Below, piece by piece: positions 10,709-19,860 of a stretch of 64,000 bases of DNA (within the stretch, counting starts at the first letter, position 1; each line of letters opens with the position of its first letter). A model generated the notes under the pieces. That model was not told the origin of the DNA and did not search any database. It saw only the letters and a list, made by a program, of their open reading frames with translations. Position numbers and translations under genes: made by a program. The stretch spans positions 102,118 to 166,117 of the forward strand of contig NZ_BDCF01000010.1 of assembly GCF_001613365.1 (NCBI RefSeq), given 5' to 3'. This stretch comes from Nocardia xishanensis NBRC 101358. GTDB taxonomy: Bacteria; Actinomycetota; Actinomycetes; Mycobacteriales; Mycobacteriaceae.

Positions 10709-11596
10709 ATGGAACGTCTCGAGGTCAGTTTTCCCTCAGGTGGCCAGCAGTGCGCCGCCTGGCTGTATCCTCCCGCAGGCGTCCCCAAACCCCGGCCGCT
10801 CGTGGTGATGGGGCACGGTCTGGGGGGCACGCGGGATATGGGATTGGACAGGTACGCAAGGCGATTCGCCGCAGCGGGCATGGCGGTGCTGGTGTTCGAC
10901 TACCGACATTTCGGTGCGAGCCAAGGTGAACCGCGCCAGCTGCTGAATATCGCGCGGCAGCGGGAGGACTGGCGCTCGGCGATCTCCTACGCGCGCACGC
11001 TGCGCGGCATCGACAAGACCCGAATCGCGCTCTGGGGCACATCCTTCGGCGGCGGGCACGTGCTGACGGTGGCGCCGGAGGACGACTACCTCGCCGCCGT
11101 GGTCGCCCAGGTGCCGTTCACCAGCGGCTGGGCTTCGGCGTGGGCCAAGGGCCCGATCAGCTCGACCAAGGTCGCCGCCATCGCCGCCGCCGACTTACTG
11201 ATAGGCCCGTTGCGGCGCAAGCCGGTACGCATCCGGCTGGCCGGGCGCAAGCGCTCCGCGGCGCTGATGAGCGCGGCGGACGTGCCGGAGGGTTACGGAC
11301 GACTGGCCGAGGAGAGCGAGACCTACGACCCGAAAGTGGCCGCGCGCATCGCGTTTCCCGCGCTGTTCGACTCCCCCGGCAGGCACGCCAAGGCGCTGAA
11401 GGTGCCGGTGTTCTACGCGGTGGCCGACAACGATTCGATCGCGCCCGCCAAGCCGACGCTGAAGGCGGCCGAGCGCACCAAGCACGCGGTCGTGAAGCGT
11501 TATCCCGTAGGGCATTTCGATGTGTACTTCGATGATGTCTTCGAGCAGGCGGTCTACGACCAGACCGAATTCCTGGTCTCGGTACTGCGGCCGTGA
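10709..11596 (+). CDS. Alpha/beta hydrolase
   Basis: A 295-residue cytosolic alpha/beta hydrolase (dienelactone hydrolase/BAAT-like). The nucleophile is Ser112 in GTSFGG; the oxyanion strand is VVMGHGLGGTRDMG (33-46). The acid is likely the Asp in ADNDSIAP and the base His in PVGHFDVYF. No cap domain or signal peptide. The substrate is unknown; members act on small esters or acyl-CoA-type thioesters. The start is the ATG after the tRNA-processing RNA gene; reading further upstream would run antisense through rnpB. An 11-bp hairpin follows the stop. Confidence 0.88.
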   Translation: MERLEVSFPSGGQQCAAWLYPPAGVPKPRPLVVMGHGLGGTRDMGLDRYARRFAAAGMAVLVFDYRHFGASQGEPRQLLNIARQREDWRSAISYARTLRGIDKTRIALWGTSFGGGHVLTVAPEDDYLAAVVAQVPFTSGWASAWAKGPISSTKVAAIAAADLLIGPLRRKPVRIRLAGRKRSAALMSAADVPEGYGRLAEESETYDPKVAARIAFPALFDSPGRHAKALKVPVFYAVADNDSIAPAKPTLKAAERTKHAVVKRYPVGHFDVYFDDVFEQAVYDQTEFLVSVLRP

Positions 11597-11603
11597 GCAC
11601 CGT

Positions 11604-11630
11604 CCCCGGCGCACTTCCGGTGCGCCGGGG
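11604..11630 (+). terminator. Hairpin terminator of the hydrolase gene
   Basis: Stem CCCCGGCGCAC / GTGCGCCGGGG (11 bp, five-base loop) begins eight bases after the stop codon. Confidence 0.65.
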
Positions 11631-11740
11631 CGGGTATCGTGTCGGGTACCGATTTCCTTCTGCGATGGCCCCGATGCGCCGCGAAGCATCGTCACGATGA
11701 AACTTCTTGTCTCCCTTGGGAAGGGTCTTCCCGTCCAGCG

Positions 11741-12259
11741 ATGACCGCCGCGCGGTTGCGAAGCCGCCCGGAACTACGCGAGCAGCGACGGCGACGCGCG
11801 CACGGCTGCTGGAATCATCTGATCGCCGCGCCACTGTGGCCCAAGCACAGCGCCAATCTCGGCACGCTGCTGCGCACCTGCGACGCGGTCGGCGCGTGCC
11901 TGGCCGTGCCACGCCGCCCGTGGGTGCCGGACGCGCTGAATCAGGGAAACACGTTGCGCCACCGGCAATGTGTGCACTGGGTGGACGGCCGCGTCGACCG
12001 CTGGCTGGCCCGGCAGCGGGCGGGCGGTTCGGCCGTGGTCGGCGTCGAGCTCACCGACGAATCCATCCGGCTGGCCGATCTGCCGACGGCGCGCAAGCGC
12101 ACGGTCATGGTGCTCGGGCACGAACTCGACGGGATTCCGCCCGAGGGACTGGAGTTGCTCGATGTGGCGGTCGAGATACCGATGGTCGGCACCGGGCACA
12201 GTCTCAACGTGGCGGTGGCGGGGTCTCTCGTGTTGTACAAGCTCGCCGGGCTCTGCTGA
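11741..12259 (+). CDS. SPOUT (TrmH/SpoU-type) RNA 2'-O-methyltransferase
   Basis: A 172-residue SPOUT-fold methyltransferase using S-adenosylmethionine to methylate ribose 2'-O in tRNA or rRNA. All three SpoU motifs are seen: motif 1 HSANLGTLLRTCDAVG (37-52), motif 2 VMVLGHELDGIPPE, and motif 3 IPMVGTGHSLNVAVAGSLVL with the trefoil-knot Asn. It lacks the N-terminal substrate-binding extension of TrmH, so it is a minimal catalytic domain; the target nucleotide cannot be told from sequence. It ends 11 bases from the convergent gene. Confidence 0.88.
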   Translation: MTAARLRSRPELREQRRRRAHGCWNHLIAAPLWPKHSANLGTLLRTCDAVGACLAVPRRPWVPDALNQGNTLRHRQCVHWVDGRVDRWLARQRAGGSAVVGVELTDESIRLADLPTARKRTVMVLGHELDGIPPEGLELLDVAVEIPMVGTGHSLNVAVAGSLVLYKLAGLC

Positions 12260-12270
12260 CCGGGCAGTTG

Positions 12271-12591
12271 TCAGCGGGAGCGGCGCAGGATGCGCCACAG
12301 GACCAGGAACCCGGCGAGCGCACCGACGGCGAAGGGCAGCGGTTGTTCGCGGATCGCGGCGGCCAGACGACGACCGCGCTCGACGACCGGCTCGGGCAGC
12401 GCCTCCTCGCCGTGCTCGGCCGCCTCGATGACCCGGGTCCTCGCCCGGTCCACCAGATCCGTCGCGGCGAGCGCGGCCGTCGCGCTGCGATCCTCGGCGC
12501 GGTCTTTGGCCTCGGCGGCCTTGTCGCCGACGGTGTCGGCGAGTTCGTGCAGCTTGTCGGTGTCCGGGTCGGCCGGGTCTCGCGGGTCCAT
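12271..12591 (-). CDS. Small single-pass membrane protein
   Basis: A 106-residue protein: a charged, Asp/Glu/Arg/Ala-rich helical N-terminal part (about residues 1-80) and one C-terminal membrane span (LPFAVGALAGFLVLWRIL) ending in Arg residues. The layout recalls DUF3618 or ElaB/YqjD-like tail-anchored proteins, but no firm family is claimed. An excellent AGGAGG five bases before the ATG fixes the start; the longer frame is not needed. Unknown function. Confidence 0.8.
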   Translation of the reverse strand: MDPRDPADPDTDKLHELADTVGDKAAEAKDRAEDRSATAALAATDLVDRARTRVIEAAEHGEEALPEPVVERGRRLAAAIREQPLPFAVGALAGFLVLWRILRRSR

Positions 12592-12692
12592 GGGTACCTC
12601 CTCGTCACGAGTGTTCCGCATCGCGTACCCGGGAGGGTGCGGCCCAAACTGCTGCGCGATCTTGTCGGTGCCCGCGGCTACAGTCGCGGGCC

Positions 12693-13274
12693 ATGAACGC
12701 TGCGACTGCCGCTGTTGCCGAGATCGTGCGTGGGATCGAGCCCTGTGACGGGCTGGAGCGCGAGCACATCACGGCGACGTTGGACTGGCTCGCGTCGACC
12801 GATGACGTGTTCCGCAGGGAGAAACCGGCGGTGCCGCCGCGGCATCTGGTGGCGTACACGGCGCTGGTGGATCCGGCGGCGCGTGCGGTGTTCCTCGGGC
12901 GGCACCGGCTCGCGGGGCTGTGGTTGCCGATGGGCGGGCATCTCGATCCGGGCGAGCATCCGCTGGCGGCGGCTCGGCGCGAGGCCTGCGAAGAGCTCGG
13001 TATCGCAGCCGAGTTCGACGTGGTCGGTCCCGCGCCGCTGTTCCTCACCGTGACCACCACCGTCGGCATCGGCGGCGGTCACGAGGACGTGAGCCTCTGG
13101 TACGTGATCCGCGGCGACCGCACCCGCGACTACCGCCTCGACCCGCGCGAATTCGGCGGCGGCCGCTGGTGGGACGTAGACCGTTTCGCGGTGCCGGAAT
13201 CCGACCCGCATTTCGCCCGCTTTCTGACGAAGTTGGATGTCGCCCTCGGCAACCGGGACTCCGTCGCGAGCTAG
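12693..13274 (+). CDS. Nudix hydrolase
   Basis: A 193-residue Nudix hydrolase that would cleave a nucleoside diphosphate linked to another group. The Nudix box spans residues 82-104 (GHLDPGEHPLAAARREACEE then LGI), with the metal-binding Glu residues in REACEE. An N-terminal helical extension of about 50 residues precedes the fold. The FGGGRWWDVDRFAVPE stretch is the usual last strand and helix. The substrate is not predictable. It stands alone, divergent from the membrane protein gene. Confidence 0.9.
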   Translation: MNAATAAVAEIVRGIEPCDGLEREHITATLDWLASTDDVFRREKPAVPPRHLVAYTALVDPAARAVFLGRHRLAGLWLPMGGHLDPGEHPLAAARREACEELGIAAEFDVVGPAPLFLTVTTTVGIGGGHEDVSLWYVIRGDRTRDYRLDPREFGGGRWWDVDRFAVPESDPHFARFLTKLDVALGNRDSVAS

Positions 13275-13423
13275 TCCTGGACAGGTCACCCGGGATGGCG
13301 GTAATGCGTGCGGGCGATGGTCGGCATCGCCGGTGAAATGTCGGCCGCGGTTCGGCCTTGCTCCGACCGGAGTGCAGACACCGACGAGCCGCTGCGGCTC
13401 GATTTGGTCTCCATCGGACGCGA

Positions 13424-13445
13424 GGCCACGGTATCGACCGTGGCC
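13424..13445. terminator. Hairpin between convergent Nudix and protease genes
   Basis: GGCCACGGT, ATCG loop, ACCGTGGCC: a perfect 9-bp stem. A weaker GAGCCG/CGGCTC hairpin precedes it. The 283-bp gap holds nothing else that I can support. Confidence 0.45.
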
Positions 13446-13557
13446 GTACCAGCAGCGCCATCTAATGGCTACCCCGCAGACGAATTCACCGCCGCGGTCC
13501 GCGCTGTCTCGAAAGCGACGCGGGCGCGCGACGGTGAAAGGTTCGTCCGAAACTGGA

Positions 13558-14262
13558 TCAGATCGGACGGAATCCGGCGCCGACGCCGCCGATGGCGTTG
13601 ACGGCGCCGAGGATCAAGTCGATCGGCGCGAAGAACGCCGGCGAGTGGATCGGGTTGGCCGCGGTGGTGCACGGCACGTCGAAGCCGATGCCCGCCAGAC
13701 CGGTCAGCCTGCCCTGGTTCATGCCGACCAGGCGGTCGCCGACGGTCACCGGGCCGCCGGAGTCGCCGGGCTTCGAGCATGCCTGGTTCAGGGTGATGGT
13801 CTCGTCCAGGTTGCCCCAGACGACGCCGCAGCCGGGGCCGCTGGTGCGGCCGTTGGAGCACACCGTGGTGCCGGGGCCCGGCGTCGGGCCGATCCCGTTT
13901 ATGGTGGTGGCGCCGACCGTGCGGACCGGCGTGACCTTCGCCGGATCGAACTGCAGCACCGCGAAATCCAGCCCCTCCCCGTTGTCGGAGTAGGCCACCA
14001 CACCCACCGCGCCAGCGTCCAGCGCGGTCTCCGACGCCAGCCGCGCACCGGCGGGCGCGCAGTGGCCCGCGGTCAGACCCACCAGACGATTGGCGTTGTC
14101 GTAGCCGATCGCGGTGAGCGAGCACGCGGAGTTGTTCTCGAAGACGAGGCCGGAGCTGCCACCCAGCACCACATTCCCCGGAGCGGCCTGCGCGGCACCC
14201 GCGACAGCTGCGCCCACACCCGCGATGACGGCCGTCGCGGCCGCCATCCACCTGAATCTCAC
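13558..14262 (-). CDS. Secreted S1 (chymotrypsin-type) serine protease
   Basis: A 234-residue exported protease. Signal peptide MRFRWMAAATAVIAGVG with probable cleavage after AQA near residue 26. The catalytic triad is visible: His67 in LTAGHC, Asp99 in GLDFAVLQF and Ser168 in KPGDSGGPV. Several Cys (CSLT/GHC, VCSNG/PGCG, ACSK/VPC) suggest three disulfides, as in streptogrisin-like actinobacterial proteases, but there is no long propeptide. The GTG start is supported by AAGGAGA about nine bases upstream; a longer in-frame start would place residues before the signal peptide. Probably a secreted protease acting on peptides or cell-surface proteins. Confidence 0.9.
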   Translation of the reverse strand: MRFRWMAAATAVIAGVGAAVAGAAQAAPGNVVLGGSSGLVFENNSACSLTAIGYDNANRLVGLTAGHCAPAGARLASETALDAGAVGVVAYSDNGEGLDFAVLQFDPAKVTPVRTVGATTINGIGPTPGPGTTVCSNGRTSGPGCGVVWGNLDETITLNQACSKPGDSGGPVTVGDRLVGMNQGRLTGLAGIGFDVPCTTAANPIHSPAFFAPIDLILGAVNAIGGVGAGFRPI

Positions 14263-14581
14263 AGCAGTAACTCTCCTTCTCGAAAGACACTGGCCGACAC
14301 TCGTTTTCGACCGAGGAATCGACCCACCCCACACATCGTGCGGCACCGCACCGACAGAAACGCCGCCGATGCTCGTTCCGGCCTTTCCCCACCGAGGCGG
14401 AGCGAACCGAGTACGCAGCCTCGGTCGGCTGTCGGCTACCTCGACGCTGGGGTAGCGGCCGGTGCACGCGATGCGACGTGTGTCGCGCCACAGTACCCGG
14501 AGAAGGGCGCCCGGTCGTGGCGAGGGTCGGCAGCCCGGCGGCCGACCGCGGAGCGGCCACGGCGGTCGGGCGAAGCCCCGC
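14263..14581. other. Upstream region of the S1 protease
   Basis: 319 bases between the protease start and the stop of the RNase H fusion gene on the same strand. It holds the AAGGAGA ribosome site and presumably the protease promoter. I see no other gene, RNA or clear operator. Confidence 0.4.
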
Positions 14582-15772
14582 TCAGGAGAGGTAGGAGGTG
14601 TCGTTGACCAGCCGAACGGAGGAACCGCCGTCCGGGTAGAACTCCGCGATGCACAGCGACGCCAGATCCAGATGCAGGCGGTACAGCAGCGACGGCCCCA
14701 CCCCGAGCGCGAGCTGCACCAGCGTCTTGATCGGCGTCACGTGGCTGACCACCAGCACGTTCTGGCCCGGATACAGCGCGACAAGGTCGCGGCGCACCGC
14801 TTCGATGCGTTCGCGCACCTCGTCGAAGCTCTCGCCGCCCGGCGCGGCCACCGACGGGTCGCCGAGCCAGCGCGCGTGCAACTCCGGATCGCGTTGCGCC
14901 GCTTCGAGAAACGTCAGTCCCTCCCAGGCGCCGAAATCGGTCTCGATGAGTCCGTCGTGGGTGCGCACCGGGAGGTTCAGCGCGGCGCCCGCCGCTTCGG
15001 CCGTCTCCCGCGCCCGCCCCAGCGGCGAGCTCGAGATGGCGGCGATATCGCCTTTGGCCGCAAGCATTTTCGCGGCACGCGCGGCCTGTTCGCGGCCCAG
15101 CCGAGTCAGCGGGGGATTGCCGCGGCCCGAATAGCGCCGCTCCAGCGAGAGCTCGGTCTGGCCGTGGCGCAGCAGCAGCAAGCGGGTCGGGCGGCCCAGC
15201 GCACCGGTCCAACCCGGACCGGCGGAGACGGCCTCGGTGTTCGCGGGATCGACCTGGGCGGCGCGCGCCTCATCGATCCAGCTCGGCGCGGCGCTCCGGG
15301 TGGACTGCTCTTCGACGGTCGCCGTTTCCGCCTCCCGGGCCGCGCGCACCTCGCCGACCAGCGCGGCATCGTCCATCGCCTCGTTGGCCAGGCGATCGGC
15401 GTGCGAATTCTGGGCGCGTGGAATCCAGGTGAAGCTCACCCGGTCGAAGTCGGCGACCAAGCGCCTGGCCCGGTCGGCCAGCGGGATCATCGCCGCGTGC
15501 TTGACCTTCCACCGGCCCGACATCTGCTCGATGACCAGCTTGGAGTCCATCCGCACGTCCACCGTGCGCGCGCCGAGCTCGGCGGCGGCCTCGAGGCCCG
15601 CGATCAGCCCGCGGTACTCGGCGACATTGTTGGTGGCGATGCCAAGGCTCTCGCGCCGTTCGGCCAGCACCGCGACGTGGCCCGCGTCGAAGACCACCGC
15701 GCCGAACCCGGCCGGGCCGGGATTGCCCCGCGAACCGCCGTCCGCTTCGACGATCACATGCTCGTAACTCAC
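14582..15772 (-). CDS. Bifunctional RNase H / histidine phosphatase (CobC-type)
   Basis: A two-domain protein of the Rv2228c kind, 396 residues. The N-terminal RNase H domain (1-135) has the four acidic catalytic residues: Asp11 in ADGGSRGNPG, Glu52 in NNVAEYRGL, Asp76 in VRMDSKL and Asp126 in SHADRLAN; it degrades RNA in RNA-DNA hybrids. A charged linker leads to a histidine-phosphatase domain (about 195-396) with the RHG motif at 202-204, the Glu in ETDFGAWEG and the second His in VVSHVTP, comparable to alpha-ribazole phosphatase. The nearby cobalamin genes fit that second activity. GTG start, five bases after GGGAGG. A zinc ribbon protein gene lies immediately upstream, as in mycobacteria. 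Confidence 0.93.
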   Translation of the reverse strand: MSYEHVIVEADGGSRGNPGPAGFGAVVFDAGHVAVLAERRESLGIATNNVAEYRGLIAGLEAAAELGARTVDVRMDSKLVIEQMSGRWKVKHAAMIPLADRARRLVADFDRVSFTWIPRAQNSHADRLANEAMDDAALVGEVRAAREAETATVEEQSTRSAAPSWIDEARAAQVDPANTEAVSAGPGWTGALGRPTRLLLLRHGQTELSLERRYSGRGNPPLTRLGREQAARAAKMLAAKGDIAAISSSPLGRARETAEAAGAALNLPVRTHDGLIETDFGAWEGLTFLEAAQRDPELHARWLGDPSVAAPGGESFDEVRERIEAVRRDLVALYPGQNVLVVSHVTPIKTLVQLALGVGPSLLYRLHLDLASLCIAEFYPDGGSSVRLVNDTSYLS

Positions 15773-15809
15773 CGGACCTCCCCGGCATCCGGCCGATCGA
15801 ACCCGCAGG

Positions 15810-16547
15810 TCACAGACCGGATTCCTTGGTGCGCACCAGAACAGCGCCGCATTCCGGGCAGCGCACGACCACGTCGGGCGCCGTCTTCGCGATGCGCGCG
15901 ATCTCGCCGCGGTCCAGTTCGATGCGGCACGCGCCGCACTTGCGAGCCTGGAGCAGCGCAGCGCCGACGCCGCGCTCGGCGCGCTGCTTGTCGTAGACGC
16001 CGAGCAGCTCCGCGGGGAACAACCCGAGCAGCTTGGACCGATCGTCGGCGCAGCGGCCCTGGGCCACATCCAGATCCGCCAACGCCTCGTCGCGCACCCG
16101 CTGCGCGTCGGCCAGCTCCTCTTCGGTCTTGCTCAGGCGCGCGCCGGCGTGATCGTGGTCGGCGGCGGACGCCTCGCGGCGCTCCATCACCTCGAGCAAT
16201 TCGTCCTCCAGCACGCCGCGCCGCCGCTCCAGGCTGCCCAGCTCGTGCTGTATCTCCGAAAGCTGCTTGGCGCCAACGGAACCAGCCGTCAGCATGCCGC
16301 GGTCGCGCTCCTCACGCTTGCGGACCGCGTCGATCTCGCCCTCCAGCTTGCGGATGTCGCGATCCAGATCGTCCAGCACGATCTCCACCGCGACCGCGGC
16401 GTCCTTGTGCTTGTTGCGCTCCCCCTCCAGCCGCGCCACTTCCTGCTGCTCGGGCAGCACGGTGCGCCGGTGCGCGATCCGCGTCAGTTCGGCGTCGACA
16501 GCCGCGAGCTGGAGCAGCTTGGCCTGGATCGATGGTTCGACATTCAA
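15810..16547 (-). CDS. Coiled-coil protein with C4 zinc ribbon (Rv2229c type)
   Basis: A 245-residue protein with a long antiparallel coiled coil (about 1-175, rich in Leu, Arg and Glu heptads) and a C-terminal zinc ribbon with CGAC and CPEC pairs. It is the conserved partner of the RNase H/phosphatase gene throughout mycolic-acid bacteria and resembles the CdsZ/CT398-type coiled-coil zinc proteins; the biochemical role is not known to me. A TTG start ten bases after AGGAG gives the N-terminus MNVEPSIQAKLLQLAAVDAE, which fits the family; a GTG 21 bases upstream is the alternative. The gene ends 37 bases before the downstream start. Confidence 0.85.
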   Translation of the reverse strand: MNVEPSIQAKLLQLAAVDAELTRIAHRRTVLPEQQEVARLEGERNKHKDAAVAVEIVLDDLDRDIRKLEGEIDAVRKREERDRGMLTAGSVGAKQLSEIQHELGSLERRRGVLEDELLEVMERREASAADHDHAGARLSKTEEELADAQRVRDEALADLDVAQGRCADDRSKLLGLFPAELLGVYDKQRAERGVGAALLQARKCGACRIELDRGEIARIAKTAPDVVVRCPECGAVLVRTKESGL

Positions 16548-16685
16548 CGCGGACAAACTCCTGAACACTGTGGACGACGGGTCGGGGTATCCGCCGGACG
16601 GCGAACGCCAGTGTTCAACCGTACCCCGGCTACGAGCCGGTTGGTTCCGAGACCGGGCCGAGGGGCGAGTCGGCCCGGCGGCGGA

Positions 16686-17330
16686 TCAGCTACCGGGTGC
16701 GCGGGCCTTGATCGCGTCTCGGGAAATGTAGACGTCGTATTCACCGGGGGTGCCGATGACGGCGTTGCCGTAGGCCGAGCGGACGAAGGGGCTGGTCCAC
16801 CAGGCGCCATCGCTCATGTCGGCGAAGAAATCGGCGTCGTCGCCGTTCAGGAAGATCTGGTTCTGCGTGGTGGCGACACCATCGAGGCGCTGACCGTACA
16901 GGCGGGTGACCTTGTAGCCGGAGTGGAAGCCGAGAGCGTTCACCCACGGCTCCAGTTCGACGATATTGGCCTGCAACACCCACAGATCGCCCTGGACGTG
17001 GAACTTCTCGCGGCGCTCGGAGTGGTCGTCGTCCCCGTAGAGCGTGAGGTCGACCTCGAGCTGATGATCGTGGCCCGCGACCTCGCGCACCACCACGTGC
17101 GCGGCCTTGATCTCGCCGCTGAGTCCCAGATACGTCTGCATGAGGGTCGCCACCCACAGCAGTAGCACCGCGACGGCGAGCAGCGCGACCCCGCCCGCGC
17201 CCCGGCCGAGCAGCACCCGCGGCCCGACCCTGCGCACCTTCACCAGCGCCGAAACGAGCAGCGCGACCGCGATCAGGATCAGCAGGATCAAACCGATCTG
17301 CAAGATCCCGAAATCCACCGGGAAACTCAT
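16686..17330 (-). CDS. Two-span membrane protein of unknown function
   Basis: A 214-residue protein with two membrane helices near the N-terminus (about residues 9-31 and 45-66) and a soluble domain of some 145 residues that probably lies outside the membrane. The soluble part has a charged beta-rich look, with LYGDDDHSERREKFHVQGDLWV and DISDGAWW-like aromatic stretches. Similar proteins in other bacteria have been labelled as multidrug pumps without evidence; nothing here is a transporter signature. It lies on the same strand as the zinc ribbon gene but 138 bases upstream, so it may be a separate unit. Confidence 0.75.
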   Translation of the reverse strand: MSFPVDFGILQIGLILLILIAVALLVSALVKVRRVGPRVLLGRGAGGVALLAVAVLLLWVATLMQTYLGLSGEIKAAHVVVREVAGHDHQLEVDLTLYGDDDHSERREKFHVQGDLWVLQANIVELEPWVNALGFHSGYKVTRLYGQRLDGVATTQNQIFLNGDDADFFADMSDGAWWTSPFVRSAYGNAVIGTPGEYDVYISRDAIKARAPGS

Positions 17331-17431
17331 GCGCTAGTTGTACCCGGTTGCGGCCCTTCGATTCCGCCGAACGCCGGGGAACCTCGCCGGACGGCAACCC
17401 ATTTCGGCGGTGGAAGGTCCGCGTGCCGGTG

Positions 17432-18556
17432 TCAGTCCACCGCGCCCACGGTCCACGGATCGGTGCGCAGCGTCGAGACGCGGGTCTCCAGTTCGGGCAG
17501 CGCCGCGGCGACGATGCCTTCCGCCTGCGCGCACCAAGGGAATTCGGTGGCCCAGTGGGCGGCGTCGATCAGGGCCGGGCCGCCGGTGCGCAGGTGTTCG
17601 TCGACGGGATGGTGGCGCAGATCCGAGGTGAGATAGGCGTCGACGCCGAGCCGGGCCGCGGTGGACAGGTAGGAGTCGCCCGCGCCGCCGCACACCGCGA
17701 CGCGCTCGATCACCCGATCCGGATCGCCTGCGGCACGGACGCCCCACACGGTTGTGGGCAGTGCGGCGGTGACGCGAGCGGTGAAGTCGCGCAAAGGTTC
17801 CGGTTCCGGGAGGACGCCGACGCGGCCGATGCCGAGGCCGGAGGGCAGGGCGGCCCGTTCGGTGACGTGATAGGCCGGGTCCTCGTACGGGTGGGCGGCG
17901 CGCAGCGCGGCCAGCACGGCGGCGCGGGCCGCGGGCGGCGCGATGACCTCGATGCGATCCTCTTCGACACGCTGCAATTCGCCGATGGCGCCGATCGCCG
18001 GATCAGCGCCCGGCATAGGCCGGAACTGGCCGACGCCGGGCACTCGCAGCGCGCACTCGTGGTAGCTGCCGGCGCCGCCGGCACCCGCGGCGAACAGCGC
18101 GCCGAGCACGGCGTCGGAGTGAGTGCGCGGCACCTGGACGACCCAGTTGTCCACGGCCGCGGTCGGTTTCGGGTCCAGCGGGCCGGTCACCGTCAGGCCG
18201 ATGGCCGCGGCGAGCGCGTCGGAGACGCCGGGATCGGCGGAATCGGCGTTGGTGTGGGCGGTGAACAAGGCGCATCCGGAGCGGATGAGGCGATGCAGGA
18301 GCGCGCCTTTCGCGGTGTCGGCGGCGACGGTGTCGACGCCGCGCAGCAGCAGCGGATGGTGCACGACCAAGGCCTGGGCGCGCCAGTCGATGGCTTCCTC
18401 GACGACGGCGGCGGTCGCGTCCACCGCGAACAACACCCTGGTGACCTCGTCGTCCGGATCACCGCACACCAGCCCGACCGAGTCCCACGACTCCGCCAGC
18501 TTCGGCGGATACGCCGCGTCGAGCACCCCGATCAGATCCGCCAGCGTCGTCACCAT
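17432..18556 (-). CDS. Nif3-like dinuclear metal protein (Rv2230c type)
   Basis: A 374-residue member of the Nif3/YbgI family, toroidal hexamers with a two-metal site. Ligand motifs are present: [10 protein letters not shown] near residue 66, HTNADSA, and towards the end [11 protein letters not shown] and DAAHWATE with the last His and Glu. The middle carries the inserted CutA-like domain ([18 protein letters not shown]) of the long Nif3 form. Often labelled GTP cyclohydrolase 1 type 2, but the true activity is unsettled. The ATG follows GAGG by seven bases. It lies between cobC and the membrane protein gene, as in mycobacteria. Confidence 0.9.
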   Translation of the reverse strand: MVTTLADLIGVLDAAYPPKLAESWDSVGLVCGDPDDEVTRVLFAVDATAAVVEEAIDWRAQALVVHHPLLLRGVDTVAADTAKGALLHRLIRSGCALFTAHTNADSADPGVSDALAAAIGLTVTGPLDPKPTAAVDNWVVQVPRTHSDAVLGALFAAGAGGAGSYHECALRVPGVGQFRPMPGADPAIGAIGELQRVEEDRIEVIAPPAARAAVLAALRAAHPYEDPAYHVTERAALPSGLGIGRVGVLPEPEPLRDFTARVTAALPTTVWGVRAAGDPDRVIERVAVCGGAGDSYLSTAARLGVDAYLTSDLRHHPVDEHLRTGGPALIDAAHWATEFPWCAQAEGIVAAALPELETRVSTLRTDPWTVGAVD

Positions 18557-18772
18557 CCGCCTACCTCGCTCCTCCCGCACTCCCTGTCCCGGCGCATACC
18601 GGCCGCCCCATCATCCCGCCCTGACTATTGGCGCCCGACATTGCCCGGTCGAGTAGGGCACAAGACGGCGCCGCCGAGATTGGCGAACGACCCACCGCCG
18701 CCATCGGCACCCGACATCACACCCAGTCGAGTCGCTCGACGTTGGTCACAGCGCGTCGATCGGCGCCGTGCG

Positions 18773-19816
18773 TCAGCCGCGACCGGGCGCGGTGGGGATC
18801 GCGGCGCACAAACGGTCCACCGCGTCCTCGTCCCGCACAGCGACACGTAGGTGATCGGGCCCGAGCCCGGGGAACGTGTCCGCACGGCGCACCGCGATAC
18901 CTTCTTCGGCCAAGTGCTTGCGCAGCAGCTCGCCGCCAGAGACGTGCAGAAGCAGGAAAGGCCCGCTGGCCGGTGTGTGCACGTGCAGACCGAGGGCGGT
19001 GAGGCGCTCGATCATCGCGGCGCGGGCCGCGGCGAGCGCGGTCGCGTTGCGCTGGGATTCCGCGACCGCGGCGGGTTCCGCGGTGGCGGCGATCGCCTCG
19101 AGCTGGAGCGCGCCTAGCGGCCAGTGCGGGCGGCCGTGGTCGAGGCGGGCGAGCAGGCCGGGTGCGCCGAGGAGGTAGCCGCAGCGCAGACCGGCCAAGG
19201 CCCAGGTCTTGGTAAGACTCCGCAGGACGAGGATGTCGGGCGTGGCGACGGTCGCCAAGGATTCCGGTTCGCCGGGGACGGCGTCGGCGAAGGCCTCGTC
19301 GACGACTATCACCCGGCCGGGGCGGCGCAGCGCGCGGATCGCGTCGGCGGGGTGCAGGACCGACGTCGGGTTGGTGGGATTGCCGAGGACGACGAGATCG
19401 GCCGCGTCGGGCACGGCGGACGGGTCGAGGGCGTAGGGCGGTTCGAGCAGTACCCGGGCGACCGGCACGCCGGCTTGGCGCAGCGCCAGTTCCGGTTCGG
19501 TGAACGACGGGTGCAACACCGCCGCGAGGCGCGAGGCGAGCTTCGGCAGCATCGCGAATCCCTCGGCCGCGCCCGCGAGCAGCAGCACCTCGTCCGGGCT
19601 GCGGCCGTGCCGTGCGGCGACAGCGGCGCGGGCGGCCAGGTCATCGGCGGCGCTGGGATAGCGGCCGAGGTCGGTGAGCCGGGCGGCCAGGCGTTCGCGC
19701 AGCCACGGCGGCGGCGCGCTGCCCTGCACATTGACCGCGAAATCGAGCATGCCCGGGCGCGCGTCGACGTCGCCGTGGTGGCGAAGCAGCGCGTGATCGA
19801 CTGTGTCCGAGGGCAC
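18773..19816 (-). CDS. cobC: PLP-dependent aminotransferase-fold protein CobC (threonine-phosphate decarboxylase-like)
   Basis: A 347-residue class I/II aminotransferase-fold enzyme of the Rv2231c type, expected to provide the aminopropanol side chain of cobalamin by decarboxylating threonine phosphate. The PLP lysine is in RSLTKTWALAGLRCGY; GNPTNPTSVL holds the Asn that contacts the cofactor and VVDEAFADAV the Asp that binds the pyridine nitrogen. Length and the N-terminal HHGDVDARPGMLDFAVNVQG are typical of CobC/CobD decarboxylases. GTG start. The product would be used by the cobinamide-phosphate synthase gene nearby. Confidence 0.87.
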   Translation of the reverse strand: MPSDTVDHALLRHHGDVDARPGMLDFAVNVQGSAPPPWLRERLAARLTDLGRYPSAADDLAARAAVAARHGRSPDEVLLLAGAAEGFAMLPKLASRLAAVLHPSFTEPELALRQAGVPVARVLLEPPYALDPSAVPDAADLVVLGNPTNPTSVLHPADAIRALRRPGRVIVVDEAFADAVPGEPESLATVATPDILVLRSLTKTWALAGLRCGYLLGAPGLLARLDHGRPHWPLGALQLEAIAATAEPAAVAESQRNATALAAARAAMIERLTALGLHVHTPASGPFLLLHVSGGELLRKHLAEEGIAVRRADTFPGLGPDHLRVAVRDEDAVDRLCAAIPTAPGRG

Positions 19817-19860
19817 GGGATCACACCCTACGTGGCGGGCGAGCAGGGCGACCGGCCAGA

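Noticed and set aside
13308..13601. 97-codon frame between Nudix and protease genes
   Set aside because: Runs through hairpins and into the protease 3' end, finishing in a poly-Arg shadow; no ribosome site.
18557..18772. Cobalamin riboswitch upstream of the cobalamin genes
   Set aside because: No B12-box or matching stem arrangement was visible here or before cobD.
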